From Nevskia ramosa DSM 11499 (lineage in GTDB: Bacteria; Pseudomonadota; Gammaproteobacteria; Nevskiales; Nevskiaceae): DNA of 64,000 bases. The stretch is taken from positions 62,001-126,000 of the forward strand of contig NZ_ATVI01000009.1 in the NCBI RefSeq assembly GCF_000420645.1. Direction: 5' to 3'. Below the pieces are notes generated by a model. The model did not search any database, was not told the DNA's origin, and worked only from the letters and a program-made list of their open reading frames with translations. Below, piece by piece: positions 46,198-54,209 of the stretch (positions within the stretch are counted from its first letter, which is position 1; every line of letters begins with the position of its first letter). Both the position numbers and the translations under genes were made by a program.

Positions 46198-47757
46198 TTA
46201 CGGCGTCGCCGGAGGGGCGGCAGGTTGTGGTTCGGACATCGTGTTGCCGTTGACCGTGACCGGCTGGCTGCTGCCGTCCGGAGCTTCGTAATCCAGCTTC
46301 AGCTGGGTGTTGCTGTCGCTGGGCGCCGCTTTACCGGTAGTTGCCGATGCATCCTTCGCCGCTGCGTCACTCGTCGTGCTGCCGCCGATCGTGTAGGTCT
46401 TGTTCAGGAAGTCGAACAGGCCGCCTTTCTCCTTCTTCGCTTCGGGCGCTGGTGCAGCTGTCGCAGCGGTCTTCGACGCCGTCTCGGGGGGCGCTTGGGC
46501 AGCCGGCTTGGCGGCGTCTCCATCGCTGAACAACGGCGGCAGATTGATGACCGCCGGTTCGCCCACGTAAGGGCCGGTGGTCAGCGAGGCGGCAGCCGGC
46601 TGATTGGCCGACGATGGATTGGCGGGCTCGGTCCGAGTGCCGACTTCAGGCGCTGCGGCAGTTCCCGCAGCTGCGGCGGCTGCATCGGCCGGTTTCGCCT
46701 CGTCGCTGCCGATCGTGTAGGTCTTGTTCAGTGATTCGAAGTAACCGCCGATCTTTTCGAAAAAACCTTTCGGAGCTTCGCTGCTCAGATTTGCCGGCGC
46801 CGCTGGAGTCGCCGCGGCAGCCGGTGCAGGCGCGGAGGCTGGTGCTGCCGACGGCTGATCGGTGGGCAGGACGATGACGGTACGCGGACCCGGCTTCGGT
46901 GGCGGCGCGCTGGCCTGGGCGATCGACTCGGCATTGTTGGCGATCAACAAGTCGAGATCAGCCAGTTGCGGCGTCAGGCCCAGCTTTTCATAGCTCAGCT
47001 TCAGCAGCTTCAACGCTTCGACCGTCGCCGGGGCGCCGGGATATTCGGCGATCAGGTTCTCGGCGCGCTTCGATACGGCCACCCAAGCCTGGCGCTTGAC
47101 GTAGTAGCGAACGATCGACAGTTCATGCGAGGCCACACGGTTGCGCAGATAGACCATCCGCTTGCGCGCATCACCGGCATAAGGGCTGTTGGGATAGCGC
47201 TGCAGCAGCACGGCGAAATCGTCATAGGCGCGGCGTTCGCCGGTGACGTCCTTCTTGCTGGAGTCGATCGGCAGGTAATCGCTGATCGCCTGCGTGCGAC
47301 TCGAATTGATCAGCCCTTTCAGGTACTGAACGTAGTCGGCGTGGACGTGACGCGGATGTTCGCGAATGAAGCGGTCCGCAGCCAGCAGCGCTTCATCCGG
47401 CGCGAAGCTGCGATACTGGACGAAGATCTTCTCGAGCTCGGCCTGAGTCGAATATTCGGTGAACGGGTAGCGAGCAATCAGCTGCGTGTAGCGGGTAGTT
47501 GCGGTCTCGTAGTCGGACGCCACCATCGCTTCATGCGCGCGCCGATAGAACAGCGCTGATTCGGCTTTCAGCGCCTCTTCGGTCTGCGGCGTGGCACCGG
47601 ACGGGCCGACTTCCGAGCCGGGCCGGAACGGATTGTCCGGACGATCGGCTTTTTCGCCTTTCGAGGCGCAGCCAGTCGCGAGGGCCGCCAGCGAGGCGAG
47701 GCAGATAACGCGCAGTGCGCGCGTTGCGGACGGGCCGCGGGAAGAACGATCGATCAT
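46198..47757 (-). CDS. bamD: BamD with a long low-complexity C-terminal extension
   Basis: BamD is the essential lipoprotein of the beta-barrel assembly machinery. The 519-residue protein has a lipobox (LATGC, Cys30) and a TPR-rich core (about 60-280) matching BamD (ALFYRRAHEAMVASDYETATTRYTQLI is its first repeat region). E. coli BamD is 245 residues. Here about 239 extra residues (281-519) are Ala/Pro/Thr-rich and carry LNKTYTIG twice, at 343-350 and 451-458, each after G-G-x-F-[ED]-x. The start ATG at 47757 gives a normal signal peptide. An ATG six codons earlier is also possible. rluD is divergent. Confidence 0.9.
   Translation of the reverse strand: MIDRSSRGPSATRALRVICLASLAALATGCASKGEKADRPDNPFRPGSEVGPSGATPQTEEALKAESALFYRRAHEAMVASDYETATTRYTQLIARYPFTEYSTQAELEKIFVQYRSFAPDEALLAADRFIREHPRHVHADYVQYLKGLINSSRTQAISDYLPIDSSKKDVTGERRAYDDFAVLLQRYPNSPYAGDARKRMVYLRNRVASHELSIVRYYVKRQAWVAVSKRAENLIAEYPGAPATVEALKLLKLSYEKLGLTPQLADLDLLIANNAESIAQASAPPPKPGPRTVIVLPTDQPSAAPASAPAPAAAATPAAPANLSSEAPKGFFEKIGGYFESLNKTYTIGSDEAKPADAAAAAAGTAAAPEVGTRTEPANPSSANQPAAASLTTGPYVGEPAVINLPPLFSDGDAAKPAAQAPPETASKTAATAAPAPEAKKEKGGLFDFLNKTYTIGGSTTSDAAAKDASATTGKAAPSDSNTQLKLDYEAPDGSSQPVTVNGNTMSEPQPAAPPATP
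46384..46407 (-). repeat. Direct repeat encoding LNKTYTIG, downstream copy
   Basis: These 24 bases equal those at 46708-46731 base for base. They encode residues 451-458 of the bamD tail. Identity down to the third codon positions suggests a fairly recent duplication or gene conversion. Confidence 0.9.
46708..46731 (-). repeat. Direct repeat encoding LNKTYTIG, upstream copy
   Basis: This is the copy identical to 46384-46407. It encodes residues 343-350 of the bamD tail, about 300 bases away in the same frame. Confidence 0.9.
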
Positions 47758-47853
47758 TACGCGGAGCATCAGCACGTTGAGTCAAAAAATGAGTATAGCC
47801 GATGGCTGTCAGCCCTCGTCGCAGCACCAACTCTGGTGCCGGGCGGCGAGATC

Positions 47854-48801
47854 ATGAGCCAGGTGGAGCAGGCGCAGGTACCCGATTTCCTGCACGGCCA
47901 GCGCTTGGACGCCGTGGCCGCGCAGTTGTTCCCGGCCTGGTCCCGGGGCCGACTCAAAAGCTGGATCGAGAGCGGGGCGCTGATCATCAATGGTGCGCCG
48001 GCCGAGAAGGCGAGGCAGCCAGTGGCCACCGGCGATGTGCTCGATCTGACTGTCGACGAACAGCCGCTGGCCGGCAATGACCGGCCGCAGGCGATACCGC
48101 TCGAAGTGGTTTACGAAGACAACGACATCGCGGTGATCAACAAGCCGCCGGGCCTGACCGTGCACCCGGGCGCCGGCCAGTCCGATTCGACGATGCAGAA
48201 CGCGCTGCTTCATCGCTTCCCGAAAACCGAACTGCTGCCGCGCGCCGGGCTCGTGCATCGGCTCGACAAGGACACCAGCGGTCTGCTGATAGTCGGCTTG
48301 ACCCTGGTTGCCTACACGCGGCTGGTGGCGGACATGGCGGCGCGCGACATTCGCCGCGAGTACGACGCGCTGGTCAACGGTGCGGTCACCGCCGGCGGCA
48401 CGGTGGATCAGCCGATCGGCCGCGATCCGCGCAATCGCCTGAAGATGGCGGTGGTCGAGGACGGGCGCCCGGCGGTCACTCACTATCGGGTGCAGGAGCG
48501 CTTCGCCAATCACACCTTGCTGCGCGTGCGGCTGGAAACCGGTCGCACCCACCAGATTCGCGTGCACATGGCGCAGATCCTTCATCCGATCGTCGGTGAT
48601 GCGGTCTACGGCGGCCGCATCACCCGCGGCCGCAACATCGAGGAGACCTTGCGGCTGGCGCTGAACGGCTTCCCGCGTCAGGCGCTGCATGCGCGCAACC
48701 TGCAGCTGGAGCATCCGGTCAGCGGCGAAGAGATGGAGTTCTCGGCCGAAGCGCCGCCGGACATGCTGCGTCTGCTCGATCGTCTGCGCGCTGCTCCTTG
48801 A
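47854..48801 (+). CDS. rluD: Ribosomal large subunit pseudouridine synthase RluD
   Basis: RluD makes pseudouridines in helix 69 of 23S rRNA. The 315-residue protein has an N-terminal S4 RNA-binding domain (LDAVAAQLFPAWSRGRLKSWIESG) and the RluA-family catalytic motif HRLDKDTSGLL with the active-site aspartate at about 136, then ETGRTHQIRVH. I chose the ATG at 47854 with a GGCGGCGAG upstream. A GTG six codons earlier is possible. It lies divergent from bamD and just before pgeF, the order also seen in pseudomonads. Confidence 0.94.
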   Translation: MSQVEQAQVPDFLHGQRLDAVAAQLFPAWSRGRLKSWIESGALIINGAPAEKARQPVATGDVLDLTVDEQPLAGNDRPQAIPLEVVYEDNDIAVINKPPGLTVHPGAGQSDSTMQNALLHRFPKTELLPRAGLVHRLDKDTSGLLIVGLTLVAYTRLVADMAARDIRREYDALVNGAVTAGGTVDQPIGRDPRNRLKMAVVEDGRPAVTHYRVQERFANHTLLRVRLETGRTHQIRVHMAQILHPIVGDAVYGGRITRGRNIEETLRLALNGFPRQALHARNLQLEHPVSGEEMEFSAEAPPDMLRLLDRLRAAP

Positions 48802-48804
48802 GCG

Positions 48805-49548
48805 ATGGTGCCGATCATCCCCGACTGGCCGGCACCGGCGGCGATCCGCGCCGCCTTCACGACCCGCGAGGGCGGCGTCAGCAGCGGGCCTCATGCCGGT
48901 CTGAATCTGGGCCGCAACTGCGGCGATGATCCAGCGGCTGTCGCCGAAAATCGCCGCCTGCTCGCCGAGCATTTGAGCCTGCCTGCCGCCCCGGAATGGT
49001 TGCGTCAGGTGCATGGAACGCGGGTGCTGGAGCTGCCGAATCAGCAGCTGGAGCCGGAAGCGGATGGTGTCTTCACCACGCAGGCAAATGTCGTCTGTGC
49101 AGTGCAATCCGCCGACTGTCTCGCCGTGCTGTTCTGCGACGAAGATGCCAGCGTGGTCGCCGCGGCGCATGCCGGTTGGCGCGGCCTCTGCGCTGGCGTC
49201 CTGGAGAGCACCGTCGCTGCGCTACCGGTCGCGCCTGAGCGGCTCATGGCCTGGATCGGCCCGGCGATCGGTCCGGAAGCCTTCGAGGTAGGCGCTGAGG
49301 TGCGTGCGGCATTCGTTGCCGTCGATCCGGCGGCGACATCCTGCTTCCAGCCCGGCGTGCAGCCGGACAAGTACTACGGTGATTTGTTCGCGCTGGCGCG
49401 GCAGCGACTGGCGCGGGCCGGTGTCACGTCGGTCTACGGCGGTGGCATCAGCACGCATGCCGATCCGGGGCGCTTCTATTCGTTCCGGCGCGATGGTGTC
49501 TGCGGGCGGATGGCGGCCCTGATCTGGATCGACGGTGCAGCTTCTTGA
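48805..49548 (+). CDS. pgeF: Peptidoglycan editing factor PgeF (YfiH, multicopper polyphenol oxidase-like)
   Basis: The 247-residue protein belongs to the YfiH/LACC1 family. In E. coli it is reported to remove wrongly incorporated L-serine from peptidoglycan precursors, and relatives act as purine nucleoside enzymes. Family pieces are FTTREGGVSSGPHAGLNLG (18-36), QVHGTRV, AVQSADCLAVLFC and AAHAGWRGLCAGVLE, with the metal-binding histidine and cysteine. Its start is 3 bases after rluD, so the two are probably co-translated. Its stop abuts the apaH stop with no gap. Confidence 0.9.
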   Translation: MVPIIPDWPAPAAIRAAFTTREGGVSSGPHAGLNLGRNCGDDPAAVAENRRLLAEHLSLPAAPEWLRQVHGTRVLELPNQQLEPEADGVFTTQANVVCAVQSADCLAVLFCDEDASVVAAAHAGWRGLCAGVLESTVAALPVAPERLMAWIGPAIGPEAFEVGAEVRAAFVAVDPAATSCFQPGVQPDKYYGDLFALARQRLARAGVTSVYGGGISTHADPGRFYSFRRDGVCGRMAALIWIDGAAS

Positions 49549-50388
49549 TCAGTCCTGCTCGGCGCCTGGACGTCGATGTTCGTCGCAGGGAATGCTGAAC
49601 AAGGCCGCATCGTCGAGACGAAGCGCGCTGAGCTGTCCGCCCCAGAGGCAGCCGGTGTCGAGTCCCCAGACCTGGTATTCCGGCCAATGCACTTGGCCCA
49701 AAGTCGACCAGTGGCCGAACAGGATCGGCGTGCCTGCGCTCTTACGGCCGGGTACCGCGAACCACGGTAGCAGGCCGGCGGGCTGGCTGCCGGGCGTGCC
49801 TTTCGGTTCGGCGGCGATCTGACCTTGCGGCGTGCAGTAACGCAGGCGGGTGAAGCAGTTGATGACGAAACGCAGGTACGGCCATCCTTTCAGTCCGGTC
49901 TGCCAGAGGTCCGGCTGATCGCCATACATGTGGCTCAGCAGCGCCTGATGATCGGGGCCGCGCAGCACCGCTTCAACGGCGCGCGCGTGCTGGGCGGCCT
50001 CACTGATCGTCCACTGTGGCGGCAGGCCGGCATGCAGCAACTGCCAGGGCGCGCGCGAATCGGCATGCATCAGCGGGCAGTGGCGCAGCCAGTGCAGCAG
50101 TTCGTCGCGGTCGGGCGCGTCGAGGATGTCGTCCAATGTGTCGCGCCGGCCGCGCTTGCCGCCGGCGGCAACGGCAAGCAGATGCAGGTCATGATTGCCA
50201 AGCACGCTGACGGCGCTGTCGCCGAGCGCGATCACTGTGCGCAGGGTTTCCGCCGATTGCGGCCCGCGATTGACCAGGTCCCCCGCGAACCAGAGCTGAT
50301 CGCTGGCTGGATCGAAGCGCACATGGTCGAGCAAGCGCTTCAGCGCGTCGCAGCAGCCTTGAAGGTCCCCAACTGCGTAAATCGCCAC
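49549..50388 (-). CDS. apaH: Symmetrical diadenosine tetraphosphatase ApaH
   Basis: ApaH hydrolyses Ap4A to two ADP. The 279-residue protein is a metallophosphatase with GDLQGC near 7-12, GDLVNRG (about 36-42), LGNHDLHLL (about 63-71) and HAGLPPQW near 118, the GDx/GDxxxRG/GNHE series of the family. In enterobacteria apaH follows lptD-surA-pdxA-rsmA-apaG. Here a Tad pilus locus occupies the gap between rsmA and apaH, and apaG is missing. ApaH is thus separated from that operon and needs its own promoter, in the 140-base region before flp. Confidence 0.95.
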   Translation of the reverse strand: MAIYAVGDLQGCCDALKRLLDHVRFDPASDQLWFAGDLVNRGPQSAETLRTVIALGDSAVSVLGNHDLHLLAVAAGGKRGRRDTLDDILDAPDRDELLHWLRHCPLMHADSRAPWQLLHAGLPPQWTISEAAQHARAVEAVLRGPDHQALLSHMYGDQPDLWQTGLKGWPYLRFVINCFTRLRYCTPQGQIAAEPKGTPGSQPAGLLPWFAVPGRKSAGTPILFGHWSTLGQVHWPEYQVWGLDTGCLWGGQLSALRLDDAALFSIPCDEHRRPGAEQD

Positions 50389-50462
50389 GGCGGCTTCAGT
50401 TTTTGCAGGAAGTGCCGATCACCATAACCGATGAGCGGTAGCAGTTGCGGGAGCCAGCAGCT

Positions 50463-50491
50463 TTGACGCTCCCCAATGCCTGGCCTATCGT
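50463..50491 (+). promoter_or_regulatory. Sigma-70-like promoter of the Tad pilin gene
   Basis: TTGACG (50463-50468) and TATCGT (50486-50491) are separated by 17 bases, the ideal spacing, with the start point expected near 50498 and a leader of about 54 bases to the pilin GTG. It is the most promoter-like pair in the gap between apaH and flp. Confidence 0.45.
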
Positions 50492-50551
50492 CTGCCTACG
50501 GGTTTCAAGCACCCGAACCGCCCCCGAAACGTGACCGATGGAGTGATACCC

Positions 50552-50728
50552 GTGATCAAGAAAATCCAGAATTTCCTGCGTGATGACGAAGGCGCCAGCG
50601 CTGTCGAGTACGGTCTGATTGTTGGTTTGATTGCTGTGTTGCTGGTTGTCTCTCTAACGAGCGTCAAAACCGGCTTGGTCAACCTTTTCGATTCGGCTGC
50701 AGGCAGTTTGAATACCGCAGCCCGCTAA
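50552..50728 (+). CDS. flp: Flp-family type IVb pilin
   Basis: This 58-residue prepilin of the Tad system has a short positive leader ending DDEG, a predicted cleavage after the glycine, and then ASAVEYGLIVGLIAVLLVV, the classic Flp start with Glu at position 5 of the mature part and a single hydrophobic helix. I chose the GTG at 50552 because GGAG lies 8 bases before it. A GTG at 50531 would add MTDGVIPV, which is not family-like. It is the first gene of the Tad locus. Confidence 0.88.
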   Translation: MIKKIQNFLRDDEGASAVEYGLIVGLIAVLLVVSLTSVKTGLVNLFDSAAGSLNTAAR

Positions 50729-51127
50729 AGCTTTCCTGATTTTCCCGACGCTGAATTCAGGTTCATTTGCTGGGGTCGGCAGGCTATACATCCGTATTCG
50801 CTGGATAAGTCTTCCGGTGATGTCGGATGCCTAGCGCTTTATGAGGCTTCACGTGGAAGCGCCCGGTTTTGCTGATTTTTCGGTGAATGCCGAAAGGAGT
50901 ATGCCGGGAACTGCCATAGGCGATGTATCAGCCTACAGCCGACGTACAGACATTACCGACGAATTTTCCTGCTGAAGACTCGATGTGAAAGTTTTTGGCT
51001 ACCGCTGAGCTTAGAAGCGGAAGAGCCAGGATTATTGAGATATCGTTGTAGCGTCACCTGCTGAGCCGGCGCACTCGCGGTCAGCTACCTCGTCCCGTTG
51101 CCCGCTGTTGTTCTGGAACATCCGATC
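50729..51127. other. 399-base gap between flp and the tadE-like gene, no gene seen
   Basis: No credible gene lies here. Two mutually exclusive hairpins are possible: GCGCTT (50834-50839) with AAGCGC (50857-50862), or GCTTC (50846-50850) with GAAGC (50856-50860). Another stem joins GGCT/AGCC and CCGCT/AGCGG (50997-51027). TTCATT-N17-TATACA (50762-50790) is a weak promoter-like pair. It could hold the end of the flp messenger and a start for the downstream genes. I find no clear terminator. Confidence 0.5.
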
Positions 51128-51592
51128 ATGGCCCGTCATCGTTCGCTGAATCGGCTGCCACGCCGCATCACTGGTGCATCGGCGGTCGAGTTTGCGTTGG
51201 TGTTCCCGCTGCTGTTCGCGATCGTCTACGGCACGCTGACTTACGGCTACGTTTATTTCCTGCAGCAGCGGATCAATTTCATTGCTCAGGAAGCGTTGCG
51301 AGCGGCCATCGCAGTGGCGCCACTCCCCAGTAATGCTGCCTACCTGGCCGCGATCAACGCCGCAGTTGCTGATGCAGTTGCCAGCAATTTCACATTGGGA
51401 GGCGCTCCAGTGCCGCCTGCGTTGAGCTTTGTCGTTCAGCCCGTCAACGCTGCAAACAATACCTTGAGCATTCTGGTGACCTACAGCCTGACGGCACCGA
51501 CCCTTTTCCCGACCGTGACACTGCCCGGGTTTGGCTCGATTCCGCCGTTGCCGGCAGCGCTGCAGGCAACGGCTGCAGGTCGTTTGTCCTGA
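51128..51592 (+). CDS. TadE-like pseudopilin
   Basis: The 154-residue protein has a basic N-terminus (MARHRSLNRLPRRITG) followed by ASAVEFALVFPLLFAIVYG, the TadE/TadF hallmark with a prepilin-like glycine cleavage point and Glu five residues later. The rest is a periplasmic domain rich in alanine and proline. It could be a minor pilin. I chose the ATG at 51128 over a TTG at 51098. There is no companion TadF or TadG gene next to it in this window, so assignment to TadE rather than TadF is by motif only. Confidence 0.83.
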   Translation: MARHRSLNRLPRRITGASAVEFALVFPLLFAIVYGTLTYGYVYFLQQRINFIAQEALRAAIAVAPLPSNAAYLAAINAAVADAVASNFTLGGAPVPPALSFVVQPVNAANNTLSILVTYSLTAPTLFPTVTLPGFGSIPPLPAALQATAAGRLS

Positions 51593-51691
51593 TACACCCA
51601 ACGAGCTCCGGAAACGGACGGAAAGAACACCAAAGCATCGTTTAAGCTGCCAGCAAAAAGCGGCTGATAATCAATAGGGAGCGGCACACGC

Positions 51692-52684
51692 ATGAACAAC
51701 AGCAACGCGATTCGGATCGTCGCGATCGTGCTCGGTTTGCTGGCCATCATCCTGGCAATTGTCGGCTGGCGTATGAGCCGCAGCTTTGCCGAAAGTGCCT
51801 CGAAGGCGCAGGAGCAGCAGCCGGTATCCGCTGCCCCGGCAGTGCCGCAGATCATGGTGGTGATTGCTACCCGGCCACTGGCTGCAAACATGCCGATCGA
51901 TCGTGACGCGATCGTGCTGGCGCCGGTCACGATCGCGCCGACCGAGTACTTCGCCAATGTCGACGACGCCATCGGCCGCACGCCGCTGATCGATATCGAC
52001 GCCGGTGCGCCGGTGGTGCCGCGCTTCTTCAAGGACGCCAACATGATTGCCCGCGGGGTGCCGGATGGTTTCCGCGCGCTATCGCTGAAAGTTGATGATG
52101 TGGTCGGCGTCGGCGGTTTCGTCCGCCCTGGCGATACCGTCGATGTGCTGGTCTACATCAAGTCGGTGACCAGTACCCCGACCGGCGAAAAGTCCGGCCC
52201 GGACAAGACCGAAGACATTCCGACCCAGGCGCGCGTGCTGATCCGCGATATCCGTGTGCTGTCGTATGAAGATCATCTGGTCGAGCCGCCGAAAGGCCTG
52301 CCCGAGGAAAAGGACAAGCAATCCCAGAATCAGGGACGCCGCGAGCGCACCGCCGTACTGGCGATTCCGGAAGCTCAGGTCACCAAGGTGCTGCTCGGTT
52401 CGAGCTATGGCGAACTTCGTCTGGCCCTGCATGGCACGCCGGCGACCACTGCGGCCACGACCGATGCCAGCGCTCCTGCGATCAGCGCGGTCAGCAGCCA
52501 GCCGCTGAGCCCGGAAGCGAAGGCCAAGGCGGATGCCGAAGCCGAACTCGCCGCGGCGCAGATCATCACCGCGACGGAATTGACTCAGCTGATTGCCAAG
52601 GGCAAGAAGAAGGCCGTGCGCAGTGAGGGACCGCCGCGCATCGAGATCTATCGCGGTTCAGACCTCAAGACGGTGTCGCCGTGA
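51692..52684 (+). CDS. cpaB: Flp pilus assembly protein CpaB/RcpC
   Basis: The 330-residue protein has one N-terminal membrane anchor (IVAIVLGLLAIILAIVGWRM, about 9-28) and the SAF domain typical of CpaB (VVIATRPLAANMPIDRDAIVLAP and DDVVGVGGFVRPGDTVDVLVYI). It sits in the periplasm and works with the CpaC secretin. The C-terminal part has an Ala/Thr/Lys-rich stretch (about 248-295). Its stop codon overlaps a possible GTG of the cpaC frame. It is the third gene of the pilus locus. Confidence 0.92.
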   Translation: MNNSNAIRIVAIVLGLLAIILAIVGWRMSRSFAESASKAQEQQPVSAAPAVPQIMVVIATRPLAANMPIDRDAIVLAPVTIAPTEYFANVDDAIGRTPLIDIDAGAPVVPRFFKDANMIARGVPDGFRALSLKVDDVVGVGGFVRPGDTVDVLVYIKSVTSTPTGEKSGPDKTEDIPTQARVLIRDIRVLSYEDHLVEPPKGLPEEKDKQSQNQGRRERTAVLAIPEAQVTKVLLGSSYGELRLALHGTPATTAATTDASAPAISAVSSQPLSPEAKAKADAEAELAAAQIITATELTQLIAKGKKKAVRSEGPPRIEIYRGSDLKTVSP

Positions 52685-52770
52685 GCCGCCCCTTGCAGCT
52701 GATTGCCGAACTCCACACTTCTGACTCGGCCGCTTCCCGGTCGCCGCTCGCAGCTCGCACAGGAACTGGC

Positions 52771-54159
52771 ATGCGCTTCTCGATCACTCGGCAGCTGTCC
52801 CGGAGTTTCGCCGTCGCCGCACTCGTGGTGGTAGTCACTGCGCAGATGCCATTGCCGGTGCATGCCCAGGCTGCGGCCAAGCCCGAAACCCTGCTGGTCG
52901 AGCCGGGCACGCACAAGCTGGTGCGCGCCAAGGGATCGGTCACACGGGTCGCGATCGGTGATCCAAAGGTTGCCGATGTCAATGTCGTCAACGGCCGCGA
53001 GTTGTTGATCAATGGCAAGGCCGGCGGCACCACCAGCCTGCTGGTCTGGACCCGCAGCGCCAAAGGGGCTTCCGAACCGACCGAATACCGCATCTCCGTG
53101 GCCGCGCCGGCAAGCACCGATCCGGCGCTGTCGAAGCTGACCGTGCAACCGAACGGTGCGCTGGACGGCTCCGTTCCAAATCTGTTGGCGCATCGCAAGG
53201 CCAGTCAAAGCTCGGCGCCGCGTGACAAGGATGCCCCCCCGCCGGTTGATCGCAGCTTGGTCGGCGGCGAGACCCAGGTGATGAGTCAGGTCCGCATCGT
53301 CGAGGTCAACCGCCGGTCGCTGCAGCAGTACGGCATCAATCTGTTCAAGCTCGGCGCCAATAGCGCGGGCGGCATCGGCGTTCCCAGCTCCGTGACGCAG
53401 GCGCCGTTGTCTGGCGCAGGCTCAGGTCTCGTCGGTGCCTTCGCCGGCGCCACCGGTTTCCTGCCGATCGGCGACGCCTTCAACATCGTGTTTGGCAACA
53501 ACGGTTACACCGGCATTCTCAGCGTGCTGGAGCGCAAGGGCCTCGCCCGCACCCTGGCCGAGCCGAGTCTGACGGCGCTAAGCGGCCAGACAGCCAGCTT
53601 CCTTGCCGGTGGCGAATTCCCGTATCCGGTGCCGCAGGGTGGCGGTTCCAACGGCGCGGGCGCGATCACTGTGCAGTTTCGCGAGTTCGGCGTGCGTCTC
53701 AATCTGACGCCTACCGTGCTGTCGAACAGCCGCATCGCGATCAAGGTGGCGCCTGAAGTCGGCGATCTCGATTTCACCAACGCGGTGACCATCGGCGGCA
53801 CCACGATTCCGGGCATCGTCATTCGCCGCACCGATACCACGGTGGAACTGGGCGATGGCGAAACCTTCGTGCTCAGTGGCCTGGTCAGCAACAATCTGTC
53901 GACCAATGTCGACAAGGTGCCGTGGCTGGGCGACATCCCGGTGCTGGGCGCGTTCTTCCGCACCACCAATATCACCCGCAACGAGAAGGAGCTGATCATG
54001 GTGATCACGCCGCATCTCGTGCGTCCGATCGCCAAGGGCGCTCAGTTGCCACCGATGCCGGGCGCCTCGACCGACCGCTATCGTCCGAACTTCGCCGAAA
54101 CGATGTTCCTGGAATCGGGTGATTTCGGCCAGAACGCCGATACCGGTTACAGCAAGTAA
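52771..54159 (+). CDS. cpaC: Flp pilus outer membrane secretin CpaC/RcpA
   Basis: The 462-residue secretin forms the outer membrane pore for the Flp pilus. It has a signal peptide (about 1-32, ending near AQMPLPVHA), a BON-like and N-domain region (VEPGTHKLVRAKGSVTRVAIGDPKVADV), and a C-terminal secretin core with the VPWLGDIPVLGAFFR block and ELIMVITPHLV. I chose the ATG at 52771, because AGGAA precedes it and a signal peptide begins there. A GTG at 52681 overlapping the cpaB stop is a weaker choice. Confidence 0.92.
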   Translation: MRFSITRQLSRSFAVAALVVVVTAQMPLPVHAQAAAKPETLLVEPGTHKLVRAKGSVTRVAIGDPKVADVNVVNGRELLINGKAGGTTSLLVWTRSAKGASEPTEYRISVAAPASTDPALSKLTVQPNGALDGSVPNLLAHRKASQSSAPRDKDAPPPVDRSLVGGETQVMSQVRIVEVNRRSLQQYGINLFKLGANSAGGIGVPSSVTQAPLSGAGSGLVGAFAGATGFLPIGDAFNIVFGNNGYTGILSVLERKGLARTLAEPSLTALSGQTASFLAGGEFPYPVPQGGGSNGAGAITVQFREFGVRLNLTPTVLSNSRIAIKVAPEVGDLDFTNAVTIGGTTIPGIVIRRTDTTVELGDGETFVLSGLVSNNLSTNVDKVPWLGDIPVLGAFFRTTNITRNEKELIMVITPHLVRPIAKGAQLPPMPGASTDRYRPNFAETMFLESGDFGQNADTGYSK

Positions 54160-54209
54160 TTCCGCCGACTCTCGAAGAAGATCCGAACGACCGTGAAGAT
54201 GTGCTGCGC

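Noticed and set aside
52681..54159. GTG at 52681 as the start of cpaC
   Set aside because: The signal peptide starts at the ATG 52771, which has its own AGGAA site. The extra 30 residues are not membrane-like.
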